A stretch of 56,441 nt of DNA from an uncultured Dermabacteraceae bacterium (GTDB taxonomy: Bacteria > Actinomycetota > Actinomycetes > Actinomycetales > Dermabacteraceae): NCBI GenBank assembly GCA_946223075.1, contig CAMILZ010000017.1:1-56441 (forward strand), given 5' to 3'. This document shows, one piece after another, positions 7,294-16,412 of the stretch. Numbering within the stretch: the first letter of the stretch is position 1; each line of letters starts with the position of its first letter. A program made the translations under genes and the position numbers. The notes beneath the pieces are model-generated. The model did no database searches, had not been told where the DNA came from, and saw only the letters and a list, made by a program, of their open reading frames with translations.

Positions 7294-8823
7294 CTACTCA
7301 GTTTCCTCCTCGCCGGGACCGCCAAACTCGAGCTCGTGATGCCCGCCTTCCGTGAAGCGCGTGCCGAGACTTTTGGCGTAGTCGAACGCCTCGATATTGA
7401 GAAGCGCTTCGCGTGCGAGTGCCGCTGCCGCCTTGCGGTCCACCTTGCCACTTTCGAGGCGAGGGAGAGCGCCCGTCGTCAGGATCGTGCGGGGGATCTC
7501 GTGGCGGGCGAAACCCGCCTCGGTGAGGGCGGTCGCGACCGTGAGCTGTGCCTGGAGGTCTGCCGTCCACGTTTGCGTGGGCATCGTGCCTTCCACGCGC
7601 GGGACGGTCAGGGCGACGGCCTGCTCGCCCCATTCCTTCGACTCCACGGGAACGACGAGCACCTCGCGAAACTCGCCCGTGCCCGCAAGGGTGCGCTCGA
7701 GGGCTTGCGGCACGATCTTGCGGCCACCCGAGATGATGACATCGTCGGCGCGACCGAGCACCGTGAGGCGTGGAAGCCCCGTGGCCTCGTCGCGCACGAG
7801 CCGCGCGAGGTCGCTCGTGAGAAGCAGGCGCGTGGACGCAAGTTCGGGAGTTGAGAAGAATCGACGTCGCGTATCGGCATCGTTGCCGTCCACATTCGTG
7901 AAAGCGCCCGTTTCGTAGATGTAGCCGAGGGCGATCGAGGGACCCGTGATCATGAGCTGGTCATCGTCGTTGACCTTGAGCTCGACACCCTGGAGCGGGA
8001 GGGCGTTGTACACGCAGCCGCCGGCGGTCTCGCTCGAGCCGTAGGTCATGACGATTCGCGCTCCGAGCTTGCGCGCGCGCTCGAGAAGCGCCGGGGGCGT
8101 TGCCGCGCCACCCACGAGGATCGCCGCGAAACGCGTGAGAGCACTGCCCACTTTTTCCTCGCCCGACTCTGCCGCGCTCACGATGCGCTCGAGCTGCGTG
8201 GGCACAAACGACGTGAAAAGCGGCAGGTCCGCAAGGGACTCGTCTTCTCGCACGCGCGCATCCCAGCGCTCGAGCGCACTCACGAGCACGCTCGCATCGA
8301 AATGCCCCGAAAGGTCCACGAGAGGCGCGAGGGCCCCCGGCAATCCCTCGTGCTCCTCGAGACCGAGAAGCGTACTTGCCACGCTCGCGCGCGCGAGCAC
8401 TTGCACGCCCGCGATATGCGTGGGCGGGAGAAACAGCATCCACGCGCCGTGCGAACCGAACTCATAGGCCGTCGCGTGGATCGATGCCTTGAGCGACTGG
8501 AGCGAATGCGCGACCGACTTCGGCGTGCCCGTCGACCCCGACGTGGGAACGACGAGGGCGATCTCCTTCGGATCAGGCTCGCGTACGCCCGCGTTCGAGC
8601 GTGCACACGTGCACCCCTCACACGCATTCTCGCGAGGCTTGGCGCACTCGAGAGCCCCAATCAGCTCTGGGCGTTTATGGGCACCGAGCCACACGCGCGC
8701 GGTACCGGCAAGGGCCTCACCAATCGCGCGCGCATACTCCGCTTGCGACGCCACGGTTCCGTCGAACGGGCCGGGTGTCAGCCACGGCAACGACTCGCGC
8801 TCGGGGGCGGCATGGGTGCTCAC
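7294..8823 (-). CDS. menE: o-succinylbenzoate-CoA ligase MenE
   Basis: Adenylate-forming ligase that activates o-succinylbenzoate with CoA in menaquinone synthesis. It is 509 residues long. It carries the AMP-binding loop VVPTSGSTGTPKSV near residues 90-103, MTYGSSETAGGCVYN as the adenine/substrate motif, SDLARL and the C-terminal lysine motif LPRLESGKVDRKA. The context, menB upstream and menA downstream, supports MenE over a generic acyl-CoA ligase. Odd feature: just before the AMP loop there is a cysteine-rich stretch CAKPRENACEGCTCARS that I do not know from MenE proteins. The stop is directly adjacent to the menA start. Confidence 0.9.
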   Translation of the reverse strand: MSTHAAPERESLPWLTPGPFDGTVASQAEYARAIGEALAGTARVWLGAHKRPELIGALECAKPRENACEGCTCARSNAGVREPDPKEIALVVPTSGSTGTPKSVAHSLQSLKASIHATAYEFGSHGAWMLFLPPTHIAGVQVLARASVASTLLGLEEHEGLPGALAPLVDLSGHFDASVLVSALERWDARVREDESLADLPLFTSFVPTQLERIVSAAESGEEKVGSALTRFAAILVGGAATPPALLERARKLGARIVMTYGSSETAGGCVYNALPLQGVELKVNDDDQLMITGPSIALGYIYETGAFTNVDGNDADTRRRFFSTPELASTRLLLTSDLARLVRDEATGLPRLTVLGRADDVIISGGRKIVPQALERTLAGTGEFREVLVVPVESKEWGEQAVALTVPRVEGTMPTQTWTADLQAQLTVATALTEAGFARHEIPRTILTTGALPRLESGKVDRKAAAALAREALLNIEAFDYAKSLGTRFTEGGHHELEFGGPGEEETE

Positions 8824-8848
8824 GCGTGCTCCTTTCGGTAGAAGTTTC

Positions 8849-8880
8849 GGTTCCGACGCTCGCCGGGCAACCGTCGGACC
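8849..8880. repeat. Palindromic repeat copy A (menB-menE spacer)
   Basis: The left arm GGTTCCGACGCT and right arm CAACCGTCGGACC enclose a short loop CGCCGGG. Nearly the same sequence recurs at 25299-25330 inside the carbonic anhydrase gene and at 50297-50328 between rpoB and rpoC, with a related one at 55916-55945. This copy directly abuts the menB stop codon. It may act as an RNA hairpin between menB and menE. Confidence 0.7.
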
Positions 8881-9861
8881 CTAACCCTGCGGGTGGGGAA
8901 AGGCCGACCAATCCGGATCGCGCTTTTCGAGAAATGCATCGCGGCCCTCGACAGCCTCATCGGTCATGTACGCAAGGCGCGTGGCCTCGCCCGCGAAGAC
9001 CTGCTGGCCCATGAGGCCGTCGTCGGCGAGGTTGAAGGCGAACTTGAGCATGCGGATCGCCTGCGGGGACTTTGTGGCGATGACGCGCGCCATGCGCAAG
9101 GCCTCGTTTTCGAGATCCGCGTGCGGGACGACGTGATTGACGGCGCCCCAGTCGTAGGCGTCTTCGGCCGAGTACTCCTCGGCGAGGAAGAAGATTTCTC
9201 GCGCGCGTTTTTGCCCGACCTGTTTCGCGAGGTACGCACTTCCGTAGCCACCGTCGAAGCTGCCGACGTTCGCGTCCGTCTGCTTGAAGCGCGCGTGCTC
9301 GCGGCTCGCGATCGAGAGGTCAGCGACCACGTGGAGGGAGTGGCCGCCGCCCGCCGCCCAGCCGTTGACCGCGGCGATCACCACTTTGCCCATCGTACGG
9401 ATGAGGCGCTGCACCTCGAGGATGTGGAGGCGCCCGGCACTTTCCGGGCGGATCGATTCGGCCGTGTCACCGTCGGCATAGCGGTACCCGCTGCGCGAGC
9501 GGATCCGCTGATCACCGCCCGAGCAGAACGCCCACACGCCATCCTTCGGGGCGGGGCCGTTGCCCGTGAGGATGATGACCCCCACGCCCGGGTCGAGGCG
9601 CGCGTGATCGAGCGCGCGGTAAAGCTCGTCGACGGTGTGCGGGCGAAAGGCGTTGCGCACCTCGGGTCGATTGAAGGCGATGCGCACGGCGTTGAGGTCG
9701 CGTGTGGTGGCCTCGCCGGCGTCGTTATGCGTGCGCTCCACGGCGCGGTGATAGGTGATGTCCGTGAATGGTGCCGAGCCGAGTTCTTCCTCGTTAATGT
9801 CCCGCCAGCGTTCGGGATCGAAGGTCGTCGATACGGGGGAGGGGAGAGGCACGCTAGTCAT
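8881..9861 (-). CDS. menB: 1,4-dihydroxy-2-naphthoyl-CoA synthase MenB
   Basis: Crotonase-fold enzyme that closes o-succinylbenzoyl-CoA to 1,4-dihydroxy-2-naphthoyl-CoA. The 326-residue form starts at ATG 9861 (MTSVPLPSP); the longer open frame to 9927 lacks family similarity. Family hallmarks are RIAFNRPEVRNAFRP, the oxyanion and active-site region KDGVWAFCSGGDQRIR, GYRYADGD, VNGWAAGGGHSLHVV and SFDGGYGSAYLA. It is the first gene of the menB-menE-menA set and is divergent from xfp, with about 180 bases between the two starts. Confidence 0.95.
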   Translation of the reverse strand: MTSVPLPSPVSTTFDPERWRDINEEELGSAPFTDITYHRAVERTHNDAGEATTRDLNAVRIAFNRPEVRNAFRPHTVDELYRALDHARLDPGVGVIILTGNGPAPKDGVWAFCSGGDQRIRSRSGYRYADGDTAESIRPESAGRLHILEVQRLIRTMGKVVIAAVNGWAAGGGHSLHVVADLSIASREHARFKQTDANVGSFDGGYGSAYLAKQVGQKRAREIFFLAEEYSAEDAYDWGAVNHVVPHADLENEALRMARVIATKSPQAIRMLKFAFNLADDGLMGQQVFAGEATRLAYMTDEAVEGRDAFLEKRDPDWSAFPHPQG

Positions 9862-10041
9862 GCCCACAAGCCTAAAGGTTCGTGGAGGGCGGGCGCCGGA
9901 TCGAGTACCAAAGTACCGAGGGGCCACCCAAAAATGAGGCGTAGACTACATTGTGCAATCGGCATTGGCGCATGAGCGGACCTGCCGCTCCGCTCCTTGC
10001 CACACCACTAGTGCAAGTCCCAGTCATGGGCAGGGAGAGAC

Positions 10042-12504
10042 ATGAGCTCCGCACACGAATGGCCGAACGAGCCATCGCATCCACTCACCGCTGAAGAAGC
10101 CCATCAGATCAATTCGTGGTGGCGCGCCGCGAACTACCTTTCGGTGGGCCAAATCTACCTGATGAACAACCCGCTTCTGCGCGCACCTCTTTCGCGCGAT
10201 GACGTGAAGCCGCGCCTTCTCGGCCACTGGGGCACGACCCCGGGCCTCACGTTCCTCTACGCGCACGCGAACCGCGCGATCAAGCAGCGCGGCCTCAACG
10301 CGTTTTACGTGACGGGTCCCGGCCACGGTGGCCCGGGCCTCGTCGCTGCGAGCTACCTCGAAGGCACGTACACCGAGACCTACCCGGCCATCACGAAGGA
10401 TGAGCGCGGCCTCAAGAAGCTCTTCACGCAGTTCTCCTTCCCGGGTGGCATTCCCTCGCACGTCGCGCCGGAAACCCCCGGGTCGATCCACGAGGGTGGC
10501 GAGCTCGGCTACGCCCTCTCGCACGCCTACGGTGCCGTTCTCGACAATCCCGACCAGATCGCCTTCACCGTTGTGGGTGATGGTGAGGCTGAGACCGGCC
10601 CGCTCGCCACGAGCTGGCACTCCAACAAGTTCATCAACCCCAAGAACGACGGCGTTGTTCTGCCGATCCTCCACCTCAACGGGTACAAGATCGCGAACCC
10701 CACCGTTCTCGCGCGCATTAGCGATGACGAACTGCGCTCGCTCATGGTGGGCTACGGCCACACCCCGTTCTTCTTCGAGGGCGGCTTCGACGACGAGCCG
10801 ATCGAAGAAACCCACAAGCGCTTCGCGGCCCTTCTCGACGAGGTGCTCGACATGATCGCCGACATCAAGAAGCGTGCCGCCGAGGGCGACATCGAGCGCC
10901 CCATGTGGCCGATGATCGTGTTCCGCACCCCGAAGGGCTGGACCGGCCCGAAGGAGATCGACGGCAAGAAGACCGAGGGTTCGTGGCGCAGCCACCAGGT
11001 GCCGCTCGCGAGCGCGCGCGACACCGACGAGCACCTGAACGATCTGCGCGAATGGCTCGAGTCGTACAAGATCGACGAGCTCGTGAACGAGGAAGGCGCG
11101 TTCATCGATGAGATCGTCGAGGCTGCGCCCGCGGGCGAGAAGCGCATGAGCGCGAATCCCATCACGAATGGCGGCGAGGTGCTTCACGACCTCGTGCTTC
11201 CCGACTTCCGCGAGTACGGGGTGGACGTTCCGAGCCACGGCGGTAGCAACGCCGAGGCGACCCGCGTGCTCGGCACGTGGCTTCGCGACGTCGTGAAGAA
11301 CAACATGCACAACTTCCGCGTGTTTGGCCCCGATGAGACCGCGTCGAACCGCCTCCAGGCGATCTACGAGGTCTCGGGTAAGCAGTGGAACGGTGAGTTC
11401 GAAGAGCACGACGCGAATGAAAACCTCGCGCACGAGGGCCGCGTCATGGAGATGCTCTCCGAGCACCAGATGCAGGGCTGGCTCGAGGGCTACCTGCTGA
11501 CCGGTCGTCACGGTCTGTTCTCGAGCTACGAGGCGTTCATCCACATCGTCGATTCGATGGTGAACCAGCACGCCAAGTGGCTCAAGGTCACGAATGAAAT
11601 CGAGTGGCGTCGGCCCATCGCCTCGCTCAACTACCTGCTTTCCTCCCACGTGTGGCGCCAGGACCACAATGGCTTCAGCCACCAGGACCCGGGCTTCATC
11701 GACCACGTGGTGAACAAGAAGAGCGAAGTTGTGCGCGTGTACCTTCCGCCGGACGCGAACACGCTCCTGTCGACCTACGACCACTGCTTGCGTTCGCGCC
11801 AGTACATCAACGTGGTTGTGGCCGGTAAGCAGCCGAACCCGAATTGGCTCACGATGGACGAGGCGATCGTGCACTGCACGCGCGGCATCGGCATTTGGGA
11901 GTGGGCAGGCACCGAGGTTGACGGCGAAGGTGTTGACGTTGTGCTTGGCTGCGCCGGTGACATCCCGACGATCGAGACCCTCGCGGCGGCGAAGATCCTC
12001 CGCGAGGAGATCCCCGAGCTGCGCGTGCGCGTCGTGAACGTCGTGGACCTCATGCGTCTCCAGCATGAGCGTGAGCACCCGCACGGTCTTTCCGAGAAGG
12101 ACTTCGACGGCCTGTTCGGCAAGGACATCCCCGTGGTGTTCGCTTACCACGGCTACCCGTGGCTGATTCACCGCCTTGCCTACCGCCATGATCCGAACGC
12201 GCGTATCCACGTGCGCGGCTACAAGGAAGAGGGCACGACGACCACGCCGTTCGACATGCTCATGCGTAACGACATCGACCGCTTCCACCTCGTGATGGAT
12301 GTGATCGACCACGTCGATTCGCTCGGCACGCGTTACGCGGGCCTGCGTCAGCGCATGGCTGATGAACGCATTCGCGCCCGCCAGTACGCCTTCACTCACG
12401 GAGCGGACATTCCCGAGGTTGCGAACTGGGTGTGGGATGACTCCCAGCACGACGCGGCGATCGCGAGTGAGGCCGTGAACGCGACGGGTGGCGACAACGA
12501 GTAA
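10042..12504 (+). CDS. xfp: Xylulose-5-phosphate/fructose-6-phosphate phosphoketolase
   Basis: Thiamine-diphosphate enzyme that cleaves xylulose 5-phosphate and/or fructose 6-phosphate with phosphate to acetyl-phosphate plus glyceraldehyde 3-phosphate or erythrose 4-phosphate. The 820-residue length is typical. Family motifs visible include YVTGPGHGGPG, FPGGIPSHVAPETPGSIHEGGELGY and the ThDP-binding VGDGEAETGP, plus the Xfp C-terminal region FDMLMRNDIDRFHLV. ATG 10042 has GGGAGAG upstream. Codon use is strongly biased, suggesting high expression. Its insertion between menB and menC is positional only; together with adhE it suggests a bifid-shunt-like or pentose phosphoketolase fermentation. 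Confidence 0.96.
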   Translation: MSSAHEWPNEPSHPLTAEEAHQINSWWRAANYLSVGQIYLMNNPLLRAPLSRDDVKPRLLGHWGTTPGLTFLYAHANRAIKQRGLNAFYVTGPGHGGPGLVAASYLEGTYTETYPAITKDERGLKKLFTQFSFPGGIPSHVAPETPGSIHEGGELGYALSHAYGAVLDNPDQIAFTVVGDGEAETGPLATSWHSNKFINPKNDGVVLPILHLNGYKIANPTVLARISDDELRSLMVGYGHTPFFFEGGFDDEPIEETHKRFAALLDEVLDMIADIKKRAAEGDIERPMWPMIVFRTPKGWTGPKEIDGKKTEGSWRSHQVPLASARDTDEHLNDLREWLESYKIDELVNEEGAFIDEIVEAAPAGEKRMSANPITNGGEVLHDLVLPDFREYGVDVPSHGGSNAEATRVLGTWLRDVVKNNMHNFRVFGPDETASNRLQAIYEVSGKQWNGEFEEHDANENLAHEGRVMEMLSEHQMQGWLEGYLLTGRHGLFSSYEAFIHIVDSMVNQHAKWLKVTNEIEWRRPIASLNYLLSSHVWRQDHNGFSHQDPGFIDHVVNKKSEVVRVYLPPDANTLLSTYDHCLRSRQYINVVVAGKQPNPNWLTMDEAIVHCTRGIGIWEWAGTEVDGEGVDVVLGCAGDIPTIETLAAAKILREEIPELRVRVVNVVDLMRLQHEREHPHGLSEKDFDGLFGKDIPVVFAYHGYPWLIHRLAYRHDPNARIHVRGYKEEGTTTTPFDMLMRNDIDRFHLVMDVIDHVDSLGTRYAGLRQRMADERIRARQYAFTHGADIPEVANWVWDDSQHDAAIASEAVNATGGDNE

Positions 12505-12520
12505 CCCCTCGTCTCTCCTG

Positions 12521-12617
12521 TGGATTGCCTAGGGTTTGTGGGGGTTTTGCCACGCGCATTACCCCCACAACCTCTATGCAATCCAGAATGATTACCCCCA
12601 TAACCTCTATGCAATTC
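12521..12617. repeat. Three-copy direct/inverted repeat between xfp and menC
   Basis: A unit reading ACCCCCACAACCTCTATGCA and then ATCCA lies at 12561-12585. It recurs as a direct copy 33 bases later (12594-12617) with two or three changes, and as an inverted copy at 12521-12545 (22 of 25 positions pair). The inverted pair would form a stem of about 25 bp with a 15-base loop, starting 17 bases after the xfp stop. There is no T-run. The second direct copy contains the menC start codon. It could act as an xfp 3'-end stabiliser, an operator array or a small repeat family. Confidence 0.7.
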
Positions 12618-13595
12618 ACGGAACTGATTGAGCGGATCGAGGTCGTCCGCACCCCCATGCGCACGCGCTTTCGCGGCATCGAGGTGCGCGAAGCCGCCCT
12701 CCTCCGCGGCCCCGAGGGTTGGGGTGAATTCTCGCCGTTTGTTGAATATGGCCCCGAGGAATCGTCGGCCTGGCTCGCCGCCGCATTCGAGCAGGCGACC
12801 CTTCCCTTCCCCGAACCCGCACGCACGCGCATCCCCATCAACGCGACCATCCCCGTCGTGAGCCCCGAGCGGGCGTACGCGCTCGCCAGGTCGTTTGGCG
12901 CCACCACCGCAAAGGTGAAGGTGTCCGACGCTTCCTCGGCCCACCGCGATGATGTGGCACGCGTCGCGGCCGTGCGTGAAGCTCTTGGCGATGAGGCTCG
13001 CATACGCGTCGATGCGAATGCGGCGTGGGGCGTGAGCGAAGCGATCGAGAAGATCCGCGAGCTCGACCGCGCGGCGGGAGGCCTCGAATATGTCGAGCAG
13101 CCGTGCGCGAGCGTGCGCGAGCTCGCCGACGTGCGCCGCGAGGTGCACGTGAAAATTGCCGCGGATGAATCGGTGCGCAAGGCTGAAGATCCTCTTGCGG
13201 TTGCGCGTGCCAAAGCCGCCGACATTCTCGTGATGAAGGCGCAACCTCTCGGTGGAGTGCGCCGAGCCCTCGAGCTCGCGGAACAGGCGGGCCTCCCGGT
13301 TGTGGTCTCGAGTGCGCTCGAAACGTCGGTGGGGCTTAGCGCGGGTCTCGCGTTCGCGGCGGCGATTCCCGAGCTCTCGCATGCGTGCGGACTCGGCACC
13401 GCCCGACTTCTCGAGGGGGATGTCGCGACTTCGCCCCTCGTGAGTGAGAACGGCGTGCTTCCCGCGGGGCGTGTTGAGGTGTCGGAGGAGCTGATCGAGA
13501 AGCATCGCGCCCCCGGCGAGCGTACGCGCTGGTGGCGCGTGCGTATCGCCGAGGCTGCCGAGGTTCTCGAAGCGCGAGGCCACCGGCCCCGGTAG
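12609..13595 (+). CDS. menC: o-succinylbenzoate synthase MenC
   Basis: Enolase-superfamily dehydratase making o-succinylbenzoate. The 328-residue form begins at ATG 12609 (MQFTELIERIEVVRTPMRTRFRGI). In-frame ATGs at 12576 and 12588 and a longer frame from 12525 exist because the 33-base repeat keeps the frame; no clear ribosome binding site decides between them. Visible features are TTAKVKVSD (first catalytic Lys region), the metal-ligand pattern RIRVDANAAWG, YVEQPC, IAADESV and DILVMKAQPLGGVRRALE, the second Lys. Normal actinobacterial MenC length supports 12609. It is followed closely by menD. Confidence 0.9.
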   Translation: MQFTELIERIEVVRTPMRTRFRGIEVREAALLRGPEGWGEFSPFVEYGPEESSAWLAAAFEQATLPFPEPARTRIPINATIPVVSPERAYALARSFGATTAKVKVSDASSAHRDDVARVAAVREALGDEARIRVDANAAWGVSEAIEKIRELDRAAGGLEYVEQPCASVRELADVRREVHVKIAADESVRKAEDPLAVARAKAADILVMKAQPLGGVRRALELAEQAGLPVVVSSALETSVGLSAGLAFAAAIPELSHACGLGTARLLEGDVATSPLVSENGVLPAGRVEVSEELIEKHRAPGERTRWWRVRIAEAAEVLEARGHRPR

Positions 13596-13604
13596 GCTTG
13601 GCGC

Positions 13605-15278
13605 ATGCATATTTCCGCCCCGCCCCGCACTGGCTCGGGAGCGCTCGAATCCGCGCATGCGCTGCTTGAATCCTTCATCGCGTGCGGGCTTCGCCACCTC
13701 GTGCTCGCGCCCGGCTCACGTTCGGCGCCCCTCGCGTACGCGGCGAGTGCTATTGCCGAGGGAGGCAAGGAAGGCAAGGGAGGCCTCGAAGTGCACGTGC
13801 GCCACGACGAGCGTGCCGCGGCGTTCACGGCGCTTGGTCTGAGCCGCGCGGGTGAGCTGGCAGCCGTCGGAACCACGAGCGGCACCGCAACCGCGCACCT
13901 GCTTGCCGCTGCGATGGAAGCTCGCCACAGCCAGATCCCCCTCGTGCTGCTCACGGCGGATCGCCCGGCGGAGCTACGCGGAACAGGGGCGAACCAAACG
14001 ACGCGCCAGGTGGAGCTTTACGCACCGTTCGCGGTGCTGAGCGCGGACCTTCCCGCGCCGGGCGCGCACGAAGCGAGCGAGACCGAGCTGCGCCTCGCGG
14101 TCGACACCGCGGCCCGCGCTGCCCACGCTGCGCTGAGAGCGCCCGGCCCCGTGCACCTCAACCTGGGATTTCGTGACCCGCTTGCGGCGACCCACGCGCC
14201 CGAACGGCATGCCGGGCCCAAGCTCCGCATCCCCGAGCTCGCCCCTCCAGCACCCCCTGCGGGCACGCCCCTCACTTGCCTTCCCGCGCGCACCGTGATC
14301 GTCGCGGGCGACGGGCACGATTCCGGTCGCCGCGCCGCCGCTCTCGCAGCGCGCCTTCGCGTTCCGCTTTTTGCCGAGCCGAGCAGCAATGCCCGCGAAA
14401 TGGCGGACGTCCTCGTGCCGTGTTACCCGAAGGCCATCGCGCGCGTCATGGAGGAGGCGGGCCATGCTCTTCGCCCCGAAGCCGCGATCGTCTTCGGCCA
14501 CGCGACACTCTCGCGGCCCGTTCTCAGGCAGCTGCTTGGTGCGAGCGACATCGAGATCACTCTCGAAAGTGACCGCCTCGAATGGCCCGATGCGCCGCGC
14601 AACGCCTCGAGAGTCGTGCCCCTCATCGACACCGAGAACTCGAGACTGGCGAACGAGCAACCGGCGTTCCTCGAGGGGTGGCGAAAACTTGGCACGGAGA
14701 TCGAGGCGCGCGAGCGAAAGAGCCGTGCCCCGCAAGCCGGGGCCGCGCTCGCGGTGTGGGAGGCCTGCGCGAGTGATCGCGCGCCCCTCGTGCTTGGGGC
14801 GAGCGCCCTCATCCGCGATCTTGAACAATACGCGGGCCCGAGCAGCGCCCGCGTGCACGCGAACCGCGGCCTCGCGGGAATCGACGGCACCGTCTCCATG
14901 GCGAGTGGCATCGCCCTCGCGGCGCGCACGCGCACGCGCGTGCTCTTCGGCGATGTGAGTGCGATCCACGACCTCACGGGCTTCGTCATCGGTCCACCTG
15001 AGCGCGAACCGGAGCTCGACATCGTCATCGTCGACGACAACGGCGGGCGCATTTTCTCGGGTCTCGAGCATCGCGAAGCGCCTCGCACGGTGCTCGAGCG
15101 GTTCTTCACGACTCCTCATGGGGTGGACCTCGCCGCGGCGATCGAGGGACTTGGTGTCCCTGTCGAGCGGTGTTCGCCCCACGAACTCTCAGCGAAGCTG
15201 TCAAGCACCTCACACGGTGCGCGCCGACGGGTGTTTTTTGTGGAAATCGGAAGCGATCTCTCAGGAAACGGGGCTTAG
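13605..15278 (+). CDS. menD: 2-succinyl-5-enolpyruvyl-6-hydroxy-3-cyclohexene-1-carboxylate synthase MenD
   Basis: Thiamine-diphosphate enzyme that condenses isochorismate with 2-oxoglutarate in menaquinone synthesis. It is 557 residues long. The N-terminal signature HLVLAPGSRSAPLAYA, the conserved Glu region VRHDERAAAFTALGLSRA, and TTSGTATAHLLAA and LTADRPAELRGTGANQT are as in MenD. The C-terminal ThDP-binding half includes HANRGLAGIDGTVSMASGIAL and VLFGDVSAIHDLTGF, followed by VDDNGGRIFSGLEH. It starts 9 bases after menC and very likely forms an operon with it. Confidence 0.95.
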   Translation: MHISAPPRTGSGALESAHALLESFIACGLRHLVLAPGSRSAPLAYAASAIAEGGKEGKGGLEVHVRHDERAAAFTALGLSRAGELAAVGTTSGTATAHLLAAAMEARHSQIPLVLLTADRPAELRGTGANQTTRQVELYAPFAVLSADLPAPGAHEASETELRLAVDTAARAAHAALRAPGPVHLNLGFRDPLAATHAPERHAGPKLRIPELAPPAPPAGTPLTCLPARTVIVAGDGHDSGRRAAALAARLRVPLFAEPSSNAREMADVLVPCYPKAIARVMEEAGHALRPEAAIVFGHATLSRPVLRQLLGASDIEITLESDRLEWPDAPRNASRVVPLIDTENSRLANEQPAFLEGWRKLGTEIEARERKSRAPQAGAALAVWEACASDRAPLVLGASALIRDLEQYAGPSSARVHANRGLAGIDGTVSMASGIALAARTRTRVLFGDVSAIHDLTGFVIGPPEREPELDIVIVDDNGGRIFSGLEHREAPRTVLERFFTTPHGVDLAAAIEGLGVPVERCSPHELSAKLSSTSHGARRRVFFVEIGSDLSGNGA

Positions 15279-15287
15279 ATCTCCCCT

Positions 15288-16412
15288 ATGAAGAAATCAC
15301 CGTCGTGGTTCGCCACCGCCACCCTCGTCATTATCGGCATGTTCGTGTCGTCGGTCTTTACGATCGGCGCTGCCGCGGGCCTCGGCTTCCTCTGGTGGGG
15401 AGCGCCGGGCGAAGCGTCCTCCGCTCATGCGCATGCCTCGAATCCGGCGGACAACGTCGGCCACGGCGGCGATGTTGTGGAGGATTCGTGGGTGGACACC
15501 GCGCGCGTGATCTCGCCAAGCGCGGTCTCAATCCGGGTCGATACGGGCAATGGCGGCTCGGAAGGTACAGGCATCGTGTATGACGACAAGGGCACGATCG
15601 TCACGAACGCGCACGTTGTTGCGGGCGCGGTGCTCATTGACGTGACCACCGCGGACGGTCGCACGTTCGACGCGACCCTTCTCGGGACCGACGAAAGCAC
15701 CGATATCGCACTCGTGCGCCTCTCGAACCCACCGAAGGACCTCACGCCGGCGACGTTCGCGGACTCATCGAAGCTCACGGTTGGGCAGGACGTCATGGCG
15801 GTCGGCACGCCTCTCGGCCTCGCGAACACGGCGACGACGGGCATCGTCTCGGCGCTCAACCGCCCCGTCGTGACGCGCCCCGAACGTCGCGAAAATCAGG
15901 ACCCGTCGACCGCGTCTTACACCTCGGCAATTCAGACCGATGCTTCCGTGAATCCCGGTAACTCGGGTGGCCCGCTCGTCAATCGCGCGGGCGAGGTCAT
16001 CGGCATCAACTCGTCGATCGCGTCGAATGCTTCGACGAGCGAGGGTGCGGGCAGCATCGGTCTTGGCTTTGCGATTCCTTCGAACACGGTGAGGCTCATC
16101 GCGGAGCAACTCGCGAAAAATGGAAAGGCCCAGCATGCGTTCCTCGGTGTGCGCATCAAGGACGGGGAGACCAGCACCGGTTCGGCCGTGATCAAGGGTG
16201 CGCACGTCGTTGAGGTCACGCCCGATAGCTCCGCCGCGAAGGCGGGCGTTACCGAAGGTGATCTCGTGACGCAGGTCGACGAAATTCAAATCGGCTCGTC
16301 GTCCGCGCTTACGGCCTATGTGCGAAGCCTCGAGGTGGGAAGCACTCACGCGTTCACCGTGTATCGCGACGGCAAAGAAACGTCAGTCGATGTCACTCTT
16401 CAGGGGAACTGA
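15288..16412 (+). CDS. Membrane-anchored trypsin-like serine protease with PDZ domain (HtrA/DegP-like)
   Basis: A 374-residue envelope protease. One N-terminal transmembrane segment (residues about 9-37) anchors a linker and a trypsin-like domain. The catalytic triad is readable: His109 in VTNAHVV, Asp139 in STDIALV and Ser226 in GNSGGPL. A PDZ domain follows from about 275 to 372 (FLGVRIKDGE, then VTPDSSAAKAGVTEGDLVTQV). This layout is that of HtrA/DegP-type quality-control proteases. It lies 9 bases after menD, so it may be co-transcribed. Its 3' end overlaps the end of convergent menF by 20 bases. Confidence 0.92.
   Translation: MKKSPSWFATATLVIIGMFVSSVFTIGAAAGLGFLWWGAPGEASSAHAHASNPADNVGHGGDVVEDSWVDTARVISPSAVSIRVDTGNGGSEGTGIVYDDKGTIVTNAHVVAGAVLIDVTTADGRTFDATLLGTDESTDIALVRLSNPPKDLTPATFADSSKLTVGQDVMAVGTPLGLANTATTGIVSALNRPVVTRPERRENQDPSTASYTSAIQTDASVNPGNSGGPLVNRAGEVIGINSSIASNASTSEGAGSIGLGFAIPSNTVRLIAEQLAKNGKAQHAFLGVRIKDGETSTGSAVIKGAHVVEVTPDSSAAKAGVTEGDLVTQVDEIQIGSSSALTAYVRSLEVGSTHAFTVYRDGKETSVDVTLQGN

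Noticed and set aside
10024..12450. 808-codon open frame on the minus strand opposite xfp
   Set aside because: It is the mirror of a strongly codon-biased, fully conserved phosphoketolase; the predicted protein is Val/His/Arg/Asp-rich with no domain, typical of antisense frames in GC-rich genes.
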